Source of the DNA: Nelumbo lutea
Taxonomy: Eukaryota > Streptophyta > Magnoliopsida > Proteales > Nelumbonaceae
Assembly (NCBI GenBank): GCA_022828595.1
Contig: JAKGHH010000006.1
Span: 12,768,499-12,832,498 of the forward strand
Length of the DNA: 64,000 nucleotides
Reading direction: 5' to 3'
Part shown: piece after piece, positions 44,551 through 55,597 of the stretch
Layout of the letters: every line of letters starts with the position of its first letter
Numbering within the stretch: position 1 is the first letter of the stretch
The notes under the pieces: generated by a model
The model's database searches: none
What the model was told of the DNA's origin: nothing
What the model saw: the letters and a program-made list of their open reading frames with translations, nothing else
Position numbers and translations under genes: made by a program

Positions 44551-45104
44551 AGGTCATGGCTGAGCTGGCCAAAGAGACATGTGGCTACCCAGTCATCGCC
44601 CAGTCAATCCAGCCATGTTGGCATAGCTCTACCAGCTCTGCAGCATACATGGCCTCCACGACCTAGGCTGAGCTACGCTATTGCTGTGGCCCCCCATCTT
44701 ATCCTCTCAGCCACATCAGCTACACGTCACATGGATGAGCATAACTACGAACAAGGAGGAGTAAGGAAGACAACTCCGTCGGGGAATAGGACTCTATCCC
44801 AAATACCTCGATGGCCAACTTCATCCCAACAACTCCAGAAGCCTAATCTGACCAAGACATAGACATTCGGCTATAAAGAGACACTCCATGCTCAAGGTAA
44901 TGGATTCCAAATTCTAGCATCCGTACTTCCTCTTCGCTCAGCCCAGAACTCTCCTAGCTCGGCCTAGCCTTCTGCTACCTCCTTCTAACTTGAGCGTTGG
45001 AGTACCTACCTGGGGATAACGCCTCAAGCCTTTGACTTCTCCTTTCTTAGTCACAGGTCTTGAAGTGCGGCCTCATCCTTGTAGCTCCACATCGCCCTAT
45101 TGGC
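44546..45104 (+). repeat. 3' LTR of Tat element, ~559 bp
   Basis: It begins TGTTCAGGTCATGGCTGAG. Homology to the 5' LTR ends at CCCTATTGGC. It keeps a TATA box (CTATAAAGA at 44871-44879) that the 5' LTR has lost. Its divergence from the 5' LTR is clearly larger than for element 1, so the insertion is older. Confidence 0.85.
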
Positions 45105-46114
45105 AAGGACTATCTGGCCACTCTCCTCAGTTCGTGCACCACCTCGGATTGAGCAGCATCAATTAGTTAATTTTCTAAAAACTTGAGAGCACTTTAAGAC
45201 AATATGTAAGCAGTAAGGGTAGAGTTAGTCAATTTCCTACAGCAAGATGGTCCATGTCACCTTGCTTCTCCTTGCTCTATTACCTCAACCTTGCATTCTC
45301 CTTGACTCTCTCTCCTCTCCCCCTTCCCACCATTCCTAATTTGCCATCTCAGCACCCTCTCTCTTCATTCCTCTCCCTTCCCATTGGGTTCTCTCTCTCC
45401 CCCCACAACTTACGTCTCTCACTTTCTATAACAACCTAACTTCTCTCCTTAATTAGCTCAATATATGTTCTATACTCTCTTTCACTTTTATCTCTAATTC
45501 TCCTTTATTCTCTCCACTTTCCCATAAAAATAGGGCCATAATTTATTAAGATTTGGTTTTCCAAATCACACAATATTTATATCTATAGACGTGATTTCAA
45601 GCAAATTAAAGAAAGGGGAAAAATGGGAATTTGATGTTTCCTATATATTAATGGCATCTTCCATTATTGTTAAATAATCTATTATTAAAAAATCCTGTAG
45701 TTATGAAAATTATTAAAAGTTTTTGGAATATATTCTACAAAAAATTATGAAATAATTATTTCAGAAATAATCCATTATTTAACAAATATTAAATAATTAA
45801 ATAATATACCAAAAATTAATAAACAATCCATTATTTAATAATTTTTGGTTATTAATAAATGTTCAAAATTTAAACATTTAGCATAATTTGCATTAATCAT
45901 TGTAATTTAATAAATTTTTATAATAATATTTTATTGATATTGATTTTTAAAACATCTATAAGTTTTTCTCATATTCTTAATCTTAGGATCTTATAATTTC
46001 ATTTATAAAATACCCCCAAATTCTCATAATACTATTTGTAAAATATCTATAAATTAGATTTTTTAGGTGGTTGCCTCAAGGTGGAGAAAATTTGGGGATT
46101 TCCCATCCTCGACA
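45105..46114. other. Intergenic stretch, no gene seen
   Basis: 45240-45540 is C/T-rich (CTCTCTCC words). The rest is AT-rich. TTAAGACAATATGTAA at about 45193 also occurs in reverse near 24400-24425 (ATTTACATATTGTCTTAAA), so a small dispersed repeat may be present. No ORF with family resemblance was found. Confidence 0.6.
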
Positions 46115-46605
46115 TGTTAGACAGTGTATGCCCTTATGCTCAAGGAGAGGTCCTCTCTTGTCGGGCAATGTTTGATCATTAAGGGCTGAGAGATTAAGTG
46201 TAAGACCATTGAGGGTTATACCTGATGGGCTAATCTTGCATCTGCTCATAGTACTTGGGCCTTCATAAGATGGTTGGACCAAAGGACCATTTAGTATAAA
46301 TGTTGGGCCCATTAAGAGCCCATGGTGATGGACTCAGGGGTTCACTATATTCAATAGTGAATTCGGACAGGCCTTGTAACAGAGGCTAGGTTGAACCCAT
46401 ATGGCTGATGTGTAGATCAATGATAGGGTCCCACGCCATATAAAGAGAGCCAAGCTAGCCAGCATTAAAAGGAAGAGAGCCTGAAAGCTTAATGGGCTTA
46501 AAGCCCATTTCGAACTCGGTTAATTGGATTAATTAAATAAGGGCGAATCTGAGTATGGATCAGTAGATAAGGGAACTCCTAATTTTATCAGGGAAGAGGG
46601 ACAAG
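46115..46605 (+). repeat. LTR fragment of the element 1 family, internally deleted
   Basis: It starts TGTTAGACAGTGTATGCCC, then jumps directly to the AGAGGTCCTCTCTTGTCGG block found about 800 bases into full LTRs. It continues to the AAGGGCGAAT region and fades near 46605. Internal words (TATTCAATAGTGAATTCGG, CTTGTAACAGAGGC) place it nearer subfamily B. Confidence 0.85.
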
Positions 46606-47104
46606 GAGGGGTGCCCCATCTTGTGCATTGAACAAGCCCCCACTAGTAGTACAAATATAGCACCTTCCACCATGTGTAGCCGAATTGTTTGACCATGACC
46701 CAGACCCGTCCAGTATAGGTTCTACCATGGAGCGCATATTCTATGATCTACAGTATAAACCCATAAAGAAGGGTGATTATGTAGTGTGTTACTATTATAA
46801 CAAAAGTGCACTGGCATTTGTGTATTATAAAGGGAGATGCTTATGTGATTCTCCCTATGATTTTTTCTATAATTTTTACTTACATGTGATATCAGGTGTG
46901 CATTTCTTCCCCTCATTTTTGTTTTCTATCTATATATTTTTTTACACCACAAGGCCAATCACTATAAACCACCTTTCTCCTGAATTCAATTCCTAAAACT
47001 CCTACTATCTCTCTTCCAACCAAATATATATTTTTTTCCATTGTGCCCATTTATCCAAATTCCAAACTTTAATTGGTGCTAAAAAGAGTTTATGATGCTG
47101 TCTG
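46606..47104. other. Intergenic stretch with one unexplained ORF
   Basis: An open frame at 46685-46996 (+, 103 codons) starts MFDHDPDPSS, contains KKGDYVVCYYYNKSALAFVYYKG only in part conserved-looking form, and ends in a hydrophobic Phe-rich stretch. I do not recognise it. A plausible splice donor (AGGTGTGC) lies inside. It may be an exon fragment or chance. Confidence 0.3.
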
Positions 47105-47857
47105 AGGTGGTGTTTGATAACACTTTTTAGACCTCTGAATTCGAAAGTGTTGCTTTTAGATGCTACATTTGTTTGGTGTTACATCTGAAATATGATTTGA
47201 AAAGTTTTTTCAAATCTGAAATTTTAAGACTCAGGCTCGTCACTTAACATGCTCAGACATGTTTCATATGTGACCTAAAGTCAAAAATACCCCTACCCCA
47301 TTAGACCTCTCTATCTTTCGTCTTCATATCACTACCACTGCAACTCTCAACAGCGGCAGCTGTCTCTCTCTCTCTCTCTCTCTCTCCCCTTGTCTTCCTG
47401 CCACCGCCACTACTGCTACAAGTTGCAGTGGCAAAGGTTCGATGAGATAGTAATAATAATAATAATAATTATTATTATTATTATTATTAATTATTTTAAT
47501 ATTTTTACAGTCATTAGTTATTTTTAATTTTTAATCATTTCATTTATTAATTAGTAATTTTTAATTTTTAATTTATTATTTATTATTTGTATTATTTCAA
47601 TATTATTTTGAAGAAAATTATTTTTTATGAGATAATGCAAATTGAACTCAATATTTCCAAATATTATGTTCTAGGGGTAAAATATTAAAATCAGTGAATT
47701 TTAGATGGTAAATGGTTGACCCAACACAAACAAACTTATGAATTCAAAGCTTCTAAAAAGTAGAAAAGCACAAATACTTCTTTTCAGATTTTATTTCCAA
47801 AAAAATATCTTTTTTAACTTTTCAGATCTAAAATTTCAGATTTATCAAACGCCACTT
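47105..47857. mobile_element. Harbinger-related MITE, ~750 bp
   Basis: The left end AGGTGGTGTTTGATAA faces AAGTGGCGTTTGATAA at the right end read in reverse. The right 390 bases match 17111-17378 and the AT-rich array next to it, including GGGGTAAAAT, GACCCAACACAAACAA and TTTCAGATTTATCAAA. It holds (CT)n near 47355-47386 and AAT/ATT runs near 47453-47490. It is best read as a deletion derivative of the transposon at 14299-17378. Confidence 0.8.
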
Positions 47858-48589
47858 AAGAATATGAAAACAACAGTTGGAACTAGGCCATCGTTTTTTC
47901 TCTTAGAACTACGCCATTATTTGGTTTCAGGAAGGAGAAGTTGTTGGACATTTCCTGAAATTATGACAAAAAAAAAAAACACAAAAGATATATAACCGGT
48001 TAAAAGTGAGTGCGATTGGAAATGTTGATAGGCCCATTTAAGAGGGGACATTTGGATTGTTCATGAATTTGGATTTTTTAATACCGTGAGGTGTATGCAA
48101 TTATTTATCCCCCGTAATGATCCTTTAATATTATTTAATGTTATAATGTTTTCAATAAAAAAACACAAAGCAAGATTGAATGAGCATGACAAGTGGACAA
48201 GTGAAGAGGCTTGGCCCCAGGTAAAAGATTATTGTTTGGGGTTAACACTGCAAATCAGATTTGGTGATTGTCCTCGGTATTATACAAAGGATTCACTTTA
48301 GCATTAATTCTTGATATAAACCTACTATAAAAATTGAAGTTTAGCTTAAAGTTAAAAGTTTATTGGACATTTATGGGTGAGAAGACTCACCAGACCCCAC
48401 TCTACAATTTAATTTGTAGTTTTCTACATTAATTAAAAATTAAGGAGAGGGGAAAAAGGAGAATTGACATGTGAAAGAGATACTAGTTTACAAAGAGCTT
48501 TTCTTCAATGTAGGATAGTTTTTCTTCAAAGCCACATGGAATCTTTTTCTTCCCTTTAGATTAAATTAATTGCACTAAATCTTTTTCTA
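47858..48589. other. Intergenic stretch, no gene seen
   Basis: AT-rich sequence with an A-run at about 47970-47981. A 71-codon frame at 48086 has no recognisable features. Confidence 0.55.
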
Positions 48590-49840
48590 GTACAGGAATA
48601 AAAAAATCAGGAGGAAATGAACAAGTAGTGATCCTACACACATGATAAGCAAATTTTGCAATTACATGGGCAGCCCTATTACCTGTACGAGGGATAAAAG
48701 AGATTAAAACATAATGAAATTCTTGCAAAAGATTCCTACAATCAGCAATAACTGTGTGAAGTCACCAAGGGACATCTCGAGAGGCGTCCAACAGGATATT
48801 TATTTTCTTTTGTGTATCCCCTTTAATGTGAATATGAGAGAGGTGGAGTTCCTTTGCCATTTAGAGTCCAGCTCTGAAAGCTCGTGCCTCAGTAATGTCA
48901 GGATGCATCATTTCCATGCAAATGGCTCTACTAAATACAAAACTTCCAGTGTGATCTCTCAAGATAATGCTAAGCCCAGAAAAAGAATCTATATTTGCAC
49001 CATCGACATTAATCTTTAAGAATGGGTGAGAGGGAGGAGACCATCTACAATGGTTGTTGATTATTTGGTTGTTTTGAGAGGCATTCTCCCCCTCCTTCTT
49101 AGTGAAGCCAATTCCTCAATATGTGCATGGGCCGATGAAATAGTTTTAAATGGGTTGAAATCTTTATTCTCTATTACCTTCCTACACTTACTTTTCCAAT
49201 AGTGCCCGAGGATTATAGCAAATTTGCTGAAAAGACCAAGATCATCCGTTGGATTATCTCCACCAAAAGGACATCCAATCGAGAAGAGACCAGTCTCATT
49301 TTTCCTCCGTACGCATGTCTAAGCAAAATCCAAACCAAACTGGTCTTACAGCTTGGCAATGGATGAATACATGATCTGCATTCTCTTCTTCAGAAAAACA
49401 CAAAGGACAAGATCTGTCAATTTTCTTAGAGATTTTGGCTAAGAACGCTTTAAAAGGTAAAATGCCTTTTAAGGCAACACCATATGAAAACTTGGATTCG
49501 AGGAGCGATTTCTTTAAGGTTCCAAAAGTCCTTCCAAGAGATGTCGCTGCAAACTATATGACTTGAGGAAGTTTCAGCTACTTCATCGCTAAGAAGCTTA
49601 TGAAGCTTATAAGCAGATGCACAAGTGAATCGGCCATGTGGCGTATATTTCCATATCACTCGATCTTGTAGAAATTGCGCATTAATTAGGAGGGAAGCTC
49701 AATACTAAGAATTAGAGAGCCGGTAGTGGGCTCGAAATTTGAATAGATGAACTGAGAATTCCAGGTACCATTAACATAGTTAAGTAAGGATGTCACCTTC
49801 TGTAAAGCCAGATCTTGGGTTAAAAAGATATATTGAGTGT
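48590..49840 (-). pseudogene. LINE 3' fragment: zf-RVT and RNase H-like domains
   Basis: Read on minus, KVTSLLNYVNGTWNSQF and FEPTTGSLILSIELP near 49800-49690 match the linker before zf-RVT in plant LINEs. Then come VIWKYTPHGRFTCASAYKL, WKDFWNLKEIAPRIQVFIW, and SCPLCFSEEENADHVFIHC near 49420-49360, the zinc-ligand region. Farther on FLKINVDGA and GLSIILRDHTGSFVFSRA near 49020-48930 and ITEARAFRAGL belong to an RVT_3-type RNase H. RT and endonuclease are absent, so it is 5' truncated. Stops break the frame. No poly-A end or target duplication was fixed. Confidence 0.8.
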
Positions 49841-50752
49841 TAGCCACATAGTAAATTTATCTAAATGATGTAATAAATAGAGATAGAAATAGCCATGTCC
49901 ATTTCATTAAATAAATAATAAAAAACTGTTAATTCAATTATAATAATGTGTATAAAAAATCTATGTATTTAGTGTAACAAAATAAATAATTTAGCTATGT
50001 ATATTAATGTGAGAAAAGCTTATTTAGTTAGAATTCTCCATATCATAATGTTGAACCATCTTAATTCCATTACTATCAAACCTGTAAAATAAAAATCATA
50101 AAAGCATTATTTTGTACATTGTTCAAAAAAATATTTAAATAAATTATTAATTAATATACAATAATTTTTACTGACCATAATCTAAGTAATTCTTCCTAAG
50201 TAATATTTGGATTAAAAGACAACTATGTAGCTTTTTTAATGGTAATGGTGTGTCATGTCGTCAATTATAATATATAAATCAAGTGAAATTTAAACTTAGT
50301 TTTAAATAAAGATAATTTAGTGTTACCTTTGATTGTGTAATCTTTACATATCTGCTAATGGTGAATCACATACACAAATTTATCTCATAAGGTCAAATGC
50401 ATTGGAACCGTCCTGTCATTAATAACAATTTTTTGGAGCTCAAATATATTGTCATTAATAATAATTAATATCATAAATAAAAAATTTTCAATATACTTAA
50501 AAGCAAAGAACGTGTAAGCTAAAAATACTTACTATTAATCTAATTAAATAATTTCTCCAATAAAATCTACGATAGATATAAATGCTTAGAAAAGTATAAT
50601 CTTTTGTAATGCATTTTGTTCAAAAAATAACAAATTGGAACATACCTATGAATACATTTTTTCCTGCAAATTCTGCAATGTTATAAAATGTGACAAAATT
50701 ATACTTATAGAGTAAGATTTCCATGCAAATTGGCTATACTACATATAATTTT
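49841..50752. other. AT-rich intergenic stretch
   Basis: No ORF, terminal repeat or known family was seen. Confidence 0.6.
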
Positions 50753-51321
50753 AGGTCATTTACTAAAACATCCCTTATAGTTTCATAAATTTACTAAAGC
50801 ATACCCTATAGTTTGTGTTTTACTAAAACATCTCCTATTGTTTGCAATCAATTTACTTAATCATTCTTTCATCAGATGAAAGTGGAAAATGATAGTTTAA
50901 AACCTATCAGTCACTCAAATAAATTTAGTTAAAAGAAACAAAAAACAAAAATGTCATTTTTGCCCCTAATAAAATACGTACAACCACTCTTTTTCTCTAT
51001 TTGATCAATTTTGTTTTTTATATAAAAAAAAGGTGTTTCGGGTACTTTTGGAATAAACAACCATGGATCCATACCTTAGAACATTTTCCACTCAGTTTAG
51101 GGGTACTTCTAGAATAAACAACCATGAGTCCATGCCCTTGCACATTTTCCACTTTAGGTGATCATATTGCTATTTTCAAATGGAAAAACAAGTAGTTCTT
51201 AATGAAATGTCAAATAAATAAATAGGCTGTAAATTATAAGGGGTGTTTTAGTAAAATGCAAACTACATGGCAGGTCTGCAAAAATCTATGAAACTATAGG
51301 GGTGTTATAATAAATGATCCT
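50753..51321. mobile_element. MITE with ~95 bp terminal repeats, Mutator-like
   Basis: The left arm AGGTCATTTACTAAAACA, then ATAGTTTCATA, then TTTTACTAAAACAT faces a diverged copy ending at 51321. Inside, a block of about 70 bases around GAATAAACAACCATG is repeated (about 51050 and 51112). Long arms without coding suggest a Mutator-type MITE. The flanks are AT-rich, so the target duplication cannot be read. Confidence 0.72.
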
Positions 51322-52434
51322 ATAAATTTTATATCATTAGTAAAGTGCAAATTTATATGAATTTTAGTCATGGTATACTTAGAGTAAGCACAATGAAATA
51401 CCACTCCCATATGTATATTTACTACTCTTAATTAATAATAATTAGTATTCTCATTTGATTTAGCATTTTTTTCTACTAATAAATTTCGTTAATAGGAATT
51501 GTTATCAGTAAATTAATGGAAAATAGGTTGATTAACCTAGTTAGGATAATTAACTCATTTAATTTGTTGTTCTCTTTTTTCTATTAATTTCCCATACTCC
51601 TAATTAATAGTAATTACTGTTACCACTTAATTTGTAATAACTAGCTAGTATTCTCATTTGATTTACTATTCTCTTTTTTCTATTAATAAATTCCATTAAC
51701 AATATAGGTTAACAATAAACCAATAGAATTAGTAATAGAGGTTAGTAACAAATAATTTATTTATTTTCTATTTGACTTAATAATTAATAAACCTAATAAA
51801 ACTAATTAATCATAATTATCCTAATTAATAGACCTAATTAAATTACCGCATTAACTTAATTTATTCAACTAAGTACTTGATTTAGTTGAATTAACGTGTT
51901 TTACATAATCAATCCAATTAACCTCATATTCTTACCAAATCCAAATAAGCTAATCAATTTAATTAACCTAATTGACCTAACCAATATGTAATCTATGGTT
52001 TCCTTTTTTACATTTTTATTGGGGTGAATTTTACAAATATTTTGAATCCCTTCAATAATCCTATATCGGATATCGATTTGCATGCATCCCACAGGTCCTG
52101 CTAGTTTATAACATAAAAAATGGGTGTTAAAACAAAATTTATCAAAATACATGAATAAAAAAAATCAGAATACTAGCCCTTTCCTTAATATGGGGATTCG
52201 TTCTCTAGCTTTTAAGTAAATTTAAATCCCATGCATGACTATGTTGTATCGTGTTGAACACTTATTGCTGCCTCTCACAAATGAAATTAATCGTATTCGG
52301 CATGAGCACTCCCTTATTATCAATCTACTTATTTCGCCTAGAATTTGTTGGATATAAAATCAAACTTAATGAAAATGTATAATAAATAATAAAAATATTA
52401 ATTATCTAATATTCCTAAAATTTAAGGTGGTGTT
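51322..52434. other. AT-rich intergenic stretch with a diverged direct repeat
   Basis: TAGTATTCTCATTTGATTTA recurs near 51445 and 51649 with about 60 similar bases after it, a repeat spacing of about 205. There is otherwise simple AATTAA-rich sequence and no gene. Confidence 0.6.
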
Positions 52435-52869
52435 CTACAAGATTAACAACATGAATGTTTTTAATACTACCACATCAGCCAAAAAATTAAAACGTGTTCT
52501 TGAATTGTGTTTTTGTTTTGAAAATAAAAAACAAGTTGCTTTTGTTAAAAAAAAAAACAATATATGTTTTTGAAATATTCAAAAGAATATTTTATAAAAT
52601 AAAAAATTGTAGTATAGAAATTGGATGATATATGGAATAGATATTAAATAGTGGTATGACATGTTCTTTAAACCGGGAATTCAAGAACACATTTCTGGAA
52701 AAAGTTTTGGCAACAAAAAAAACAAAAAAAGAACATGTATAACCAAGAACATGTTTTCTGTGTACTAGTTTTAAGAACCAACTTGTTTTCAAACCAGCTG
52801 GTACTTTTGTTTTGCTTTATTTTTTGAACTGACACCATGAAACACAATTCATGTTGGAGAACACCCCCT
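52435..52869. mobile_element. MITE, 435 bp, 8 bp near-perfect target duplication
   Basis: The left end AGGTGGTGTTCTACAA faces AGGGGGTGTTCTCCAA in reverse at the right end. The flanks are AAAATTTA (52427-52434) and AAAATTTT (52870-52877), a 7/8 match. Eight-base duplications indicate hAT, but AT-rich flanks weaken the call. The inner arms also pair (GAACATG and CATGTTC words). Confidence 0.7.
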
Positions 52870-54344
52870 AAAATTTTGGGAAATTTATAGTTTGTTCTCC
52901 CTCATAAAATTTTATTGGTTTTCTGAATGCATTGTCCCAAACCACCACCTATGCTACAGTATCCCCTTGAAGTGTGAAAAACTCCCCTACCTGTCACCGT
53001 TCCCAATTGTACCAACTCAAAAAAAAAAAAACAAAAAGGGTGGAGAAATCAATAAAAACCCCTAAAATCTTTTGCTCTGTGTTTAACCTCCTACTTGCCA
53101 AAATGTCCAAAACTTAAAAGAAATACTAACAAAGGCGTTGTACATACTTGTCTCATGTAAAAGGCCCAAGAAAAAACAAAGATGGGCATGGGCCGACTCT
53201 AAATCCTCTATTGACCAATCAAGAGAGGATCTTTTACTGGCCCACCAACTCATTTAAGTGGTATTCATTTGATGGGTTTTGATTGTTCAAAACCCCTCAG
53301 ATATCATGTATTTATGCTATTAATGGTTATTTCTTTACCCACTAACTACTGAATGAGTTGGACATAATATCATTCGATTGGTGAAACATCCTTTCTAACT
53401 GGCTGGTCAACAGAGGATTTTGGGCCATTGATGCTATGCCAAACATTCAACTTGTTGACTCTGCCTTCTTTGCCTAATTCTTGATCTCTACCTTGAGGGC
53501 TCAACATGCTCTCACTGCTTTAGGAATTAGGACCCATTTGGAAAGGTTAAGGTAAATCTGTTCAGCTGCTTTGAAGTACTTTAGAGTTTAGATAAATTAC
53601 TTTATGGCTGTTTGGGAGGTTTGAGCTCAACATTCACTGGTTCAATTACTTTGAGGCACTCTCAATGAATTATGAGGCTGAAAAGACAGCCCAAAAAGTG
53701 ACCGACTAACAACCAATTGGCGCTCTCTAGATTTTTCACTGAAAATAGTTTAAAGGCTGTTTGTATAGGACCCACCTTCGAAAACCAAAAATCCCTCCCA
53801 AATGGTGCACTTTAAGAGGCTGATGCAACTGCTGCACTGTCCTCCCAAAGTCAAATTAGCTACCTCCTATCACATGTTCTCATCTCAAAAAGTTTTTGGG
53901 ATTTATGGATTTTTCATCAAGTATAGCTTCACAATTTTACATGTATTATTCAGATGGACGCACCATAAAGAACGCCCCACACACGCATCCCAAAACATCT
54001 CCCATATATATCAAAGGCAGATGTTTCCAATGCATAGTTGTAATGCGATGTAGGAGCTCGTGCAAATTCACCTCGTAACAAGTTAGGGTCCATCAACAAA
54101 ACAGGTTTTAACCCCCACCAACTCGATCTAACAATGCACATGTCACCATGAAACTGGGGACCCATCATTATGAGATGTGCGGTGTCAAATGACGTTGGTA
54201 GGGCATTGGAACGTATTTTGTTGACACTCAATTTTCCATTCCTCCCAGCAGTCGCTTCTTCAATGTATTCATTCTTTCTATATTTACTAGTAAACATGTA
54301 TGTGCAAGGTAGTATCTCTATGATAAAACTATTTATAATTCATT
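52870..54344. other. Intergenic stretch, no gene seen
   Basis: Short frames at 53802 (+) and 53950-54297 (minus, 115 codons) show no family resemblance, no signal and no neighbours that support them. Confidence 0.55.
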
Positions 54345-54440
54345 GACAGTTTCTGAACAATTATAAGTGAGCAGCTTCTAGACAATTATAAGTGGACAGT
54401 TTTTGAACAGTTATAAGTGGGCAATTTCTAAAATGAGAGT
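54345..54440. repeat. Minisatellite, 25 bp unit, ~3.5 copies
   Basis: TTATAAGTG recurs at 54361, 54386 and 54411, each preceded by an AGTTTTTGAACAA-like block. Confidence 0.85.
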
Positions 54441-54604
54441 AAAAGGCATATATACCCTCTTTATGCCCATTGTATGTTTAGACAAGGGGGGATAGAAAAC
54501 ATCCAATGAAAATTCCAGAAAGAATGGGCATTCGCTCTTTTATAGGTAGTATAGATTTAAGGATGGTAGAAAATAACACAAATGTTCAACTATATGGTGT
54601 GTTT

Positions 54605-54712
54605 TCACGAATCCCCCCCCCCACCCATATAATCCAAACAATGTCTTTGTTCACAGATCCCCACCCACCCATATAACCAAAACAATGTCTTTGGCAAAGA
54701 ATAAAAAAAGGT
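54605..54712. repeat. Tandem duplication, ~52 bp unit, two copies
   Basis: CCCACCCATATAA followed by CAAACAATGTCTTTG (first copy) or CAAAACAATGTCTTTG (second copy) starts near 54611 and 54662. Confidence 0.85.
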
Positions 54713-54725
54713 AGAATCCATGACG

Positions 54726-55191
54726 TAGGAGTGGATTCGAGCAAAGCCAAACCGAATAGTACGAAGCTCGAGCTTGGCTTGCCAAGGTTGTACAAGGCTC
54801 AAGTTCAAGCTCGACTCGAGTTAAAAACTCATAAGTTTGAGTTCGGCTCGGTTCGAGCTCAATTTGAGAAAAAATGTTTTATAAAATTAAAAAATGATAT
54901 ATAAAAATTATTTTTTATTTGAAAGTTAAAAAATGAAGAAATATAATAATTAAGAATTATAATATTTTTATTGTACATATTATTTTTTTATAATTTTATT
55001 ATATATATACATATATATAGATAGCTAGATAGATAGATATATTCGAGCTCGGAAGCTCTATTAGACTCGAGCTCGGCTCGTTTATTAATCGAGCCTATAA
55101 ATTGGGCTCGAGCTATGCTCGAAGCTCGGTTGAAATCGAGTCGAGCCAATCTTGAGTAGCTCGTGAAGAGCTCAGCTCGTGGCCACCCCTA
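54726..55191. mobile_element. hAT-type MITE, 466 bp
   Basis: The ends are TAGGAGTGGATTCGAGC and, reversed, TAGGGGTGGCCACGAGC. The flanks CCATGACG (54718-54725) and CCAGGACC (55192-55199) match at 6 of 8 positions. The interior has repeated GAGCTCGGCTCG words on both arms around an AT-rich core. Confidence 0.85.
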
Positions 55192-55379
55192 CCAGGACCC
55201 ATCACACATGAAGGATGAAAATACATTCAAATTTCAAAAGACAAAGTTGGTTGTAACCTTTCCTGATTGAAGTCCCAACTTCTCCGCAAGGCTAAGATCT
55301 TTTAGAGCAAGAGTTGAACTGGCGGATCCAAGTATATTGGTGGGGTCCTTGGCCCCCCCAAACTATTTTATTAGTGTTG

Positions 55380-55597
55380 CTGTCAAATATGGAGTTAAGG
55401 GCAATAAGGTAATTTCCAGTGTTTGAGGCCGAAAGGGCCAACCTGGTGAGAAAAGAAGTATGTCAAAGGCCCTAGGAGTTATCTCAAGGGAAAAGACTCT
55501 AATAGTCAAGTTAGTCAAGAGCTATAAGGGGTCGGATCAAGCAAGAGAAGAGATTTAGAGCTTAAGTTCTGGTGTGTGTTTACCTCAATGTGGGAGC
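55380..55597 (-). repeat. Diverged Tat LTR fragment
   Basis: It shares AGTCAAGTTAGTCAAG and surrounding order with 21290-21450, the LTR of the truncated Tat element. It is cut by the insertion of Copia element 5. The orientation follows from that comparison. Confidence 0.5.

Larger units (their letters stand above)
29069..45104 (+). mobile_element. Ty3/Gypsy LTR retrotransposon, Tat lineage, ~16 kb with nested insertions
   Basis: LTRs lie at both ends (29069-29551 and 44546-45104). Inside are gag, protease, RT, RNase H, a second RNase H, integrase and an antisense ORF. A second RNase H and an antisense ORF before the 3' LTR are features of the Tat lineage. There is no chromodomain at the integrase end. 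Two younger insertions lie inside: a TR-GAG element (33321-35516) and a probable solo LTR (37764-41201). Many stops in all domains mark it as an old copy. No clear target duplication was seen. Confidence 0.88.

Noticed and set aside
45254..45439. Leu/Ser/Pro-rich frame in a C/T-rich stretch
   Set aside because: It follows from the CTCTCTCC simple sequence and has no start context or neighbours.
53520..53800. Suspected MITE around TGGCTGTTTGGGAGG
   Set aside because: No matching inverted end or target duplication could be found.
53950..54297. 115-codon minus-strand frame
   Set aside because: There is no recognisable family, and the length is not unusual by chance in this composition.
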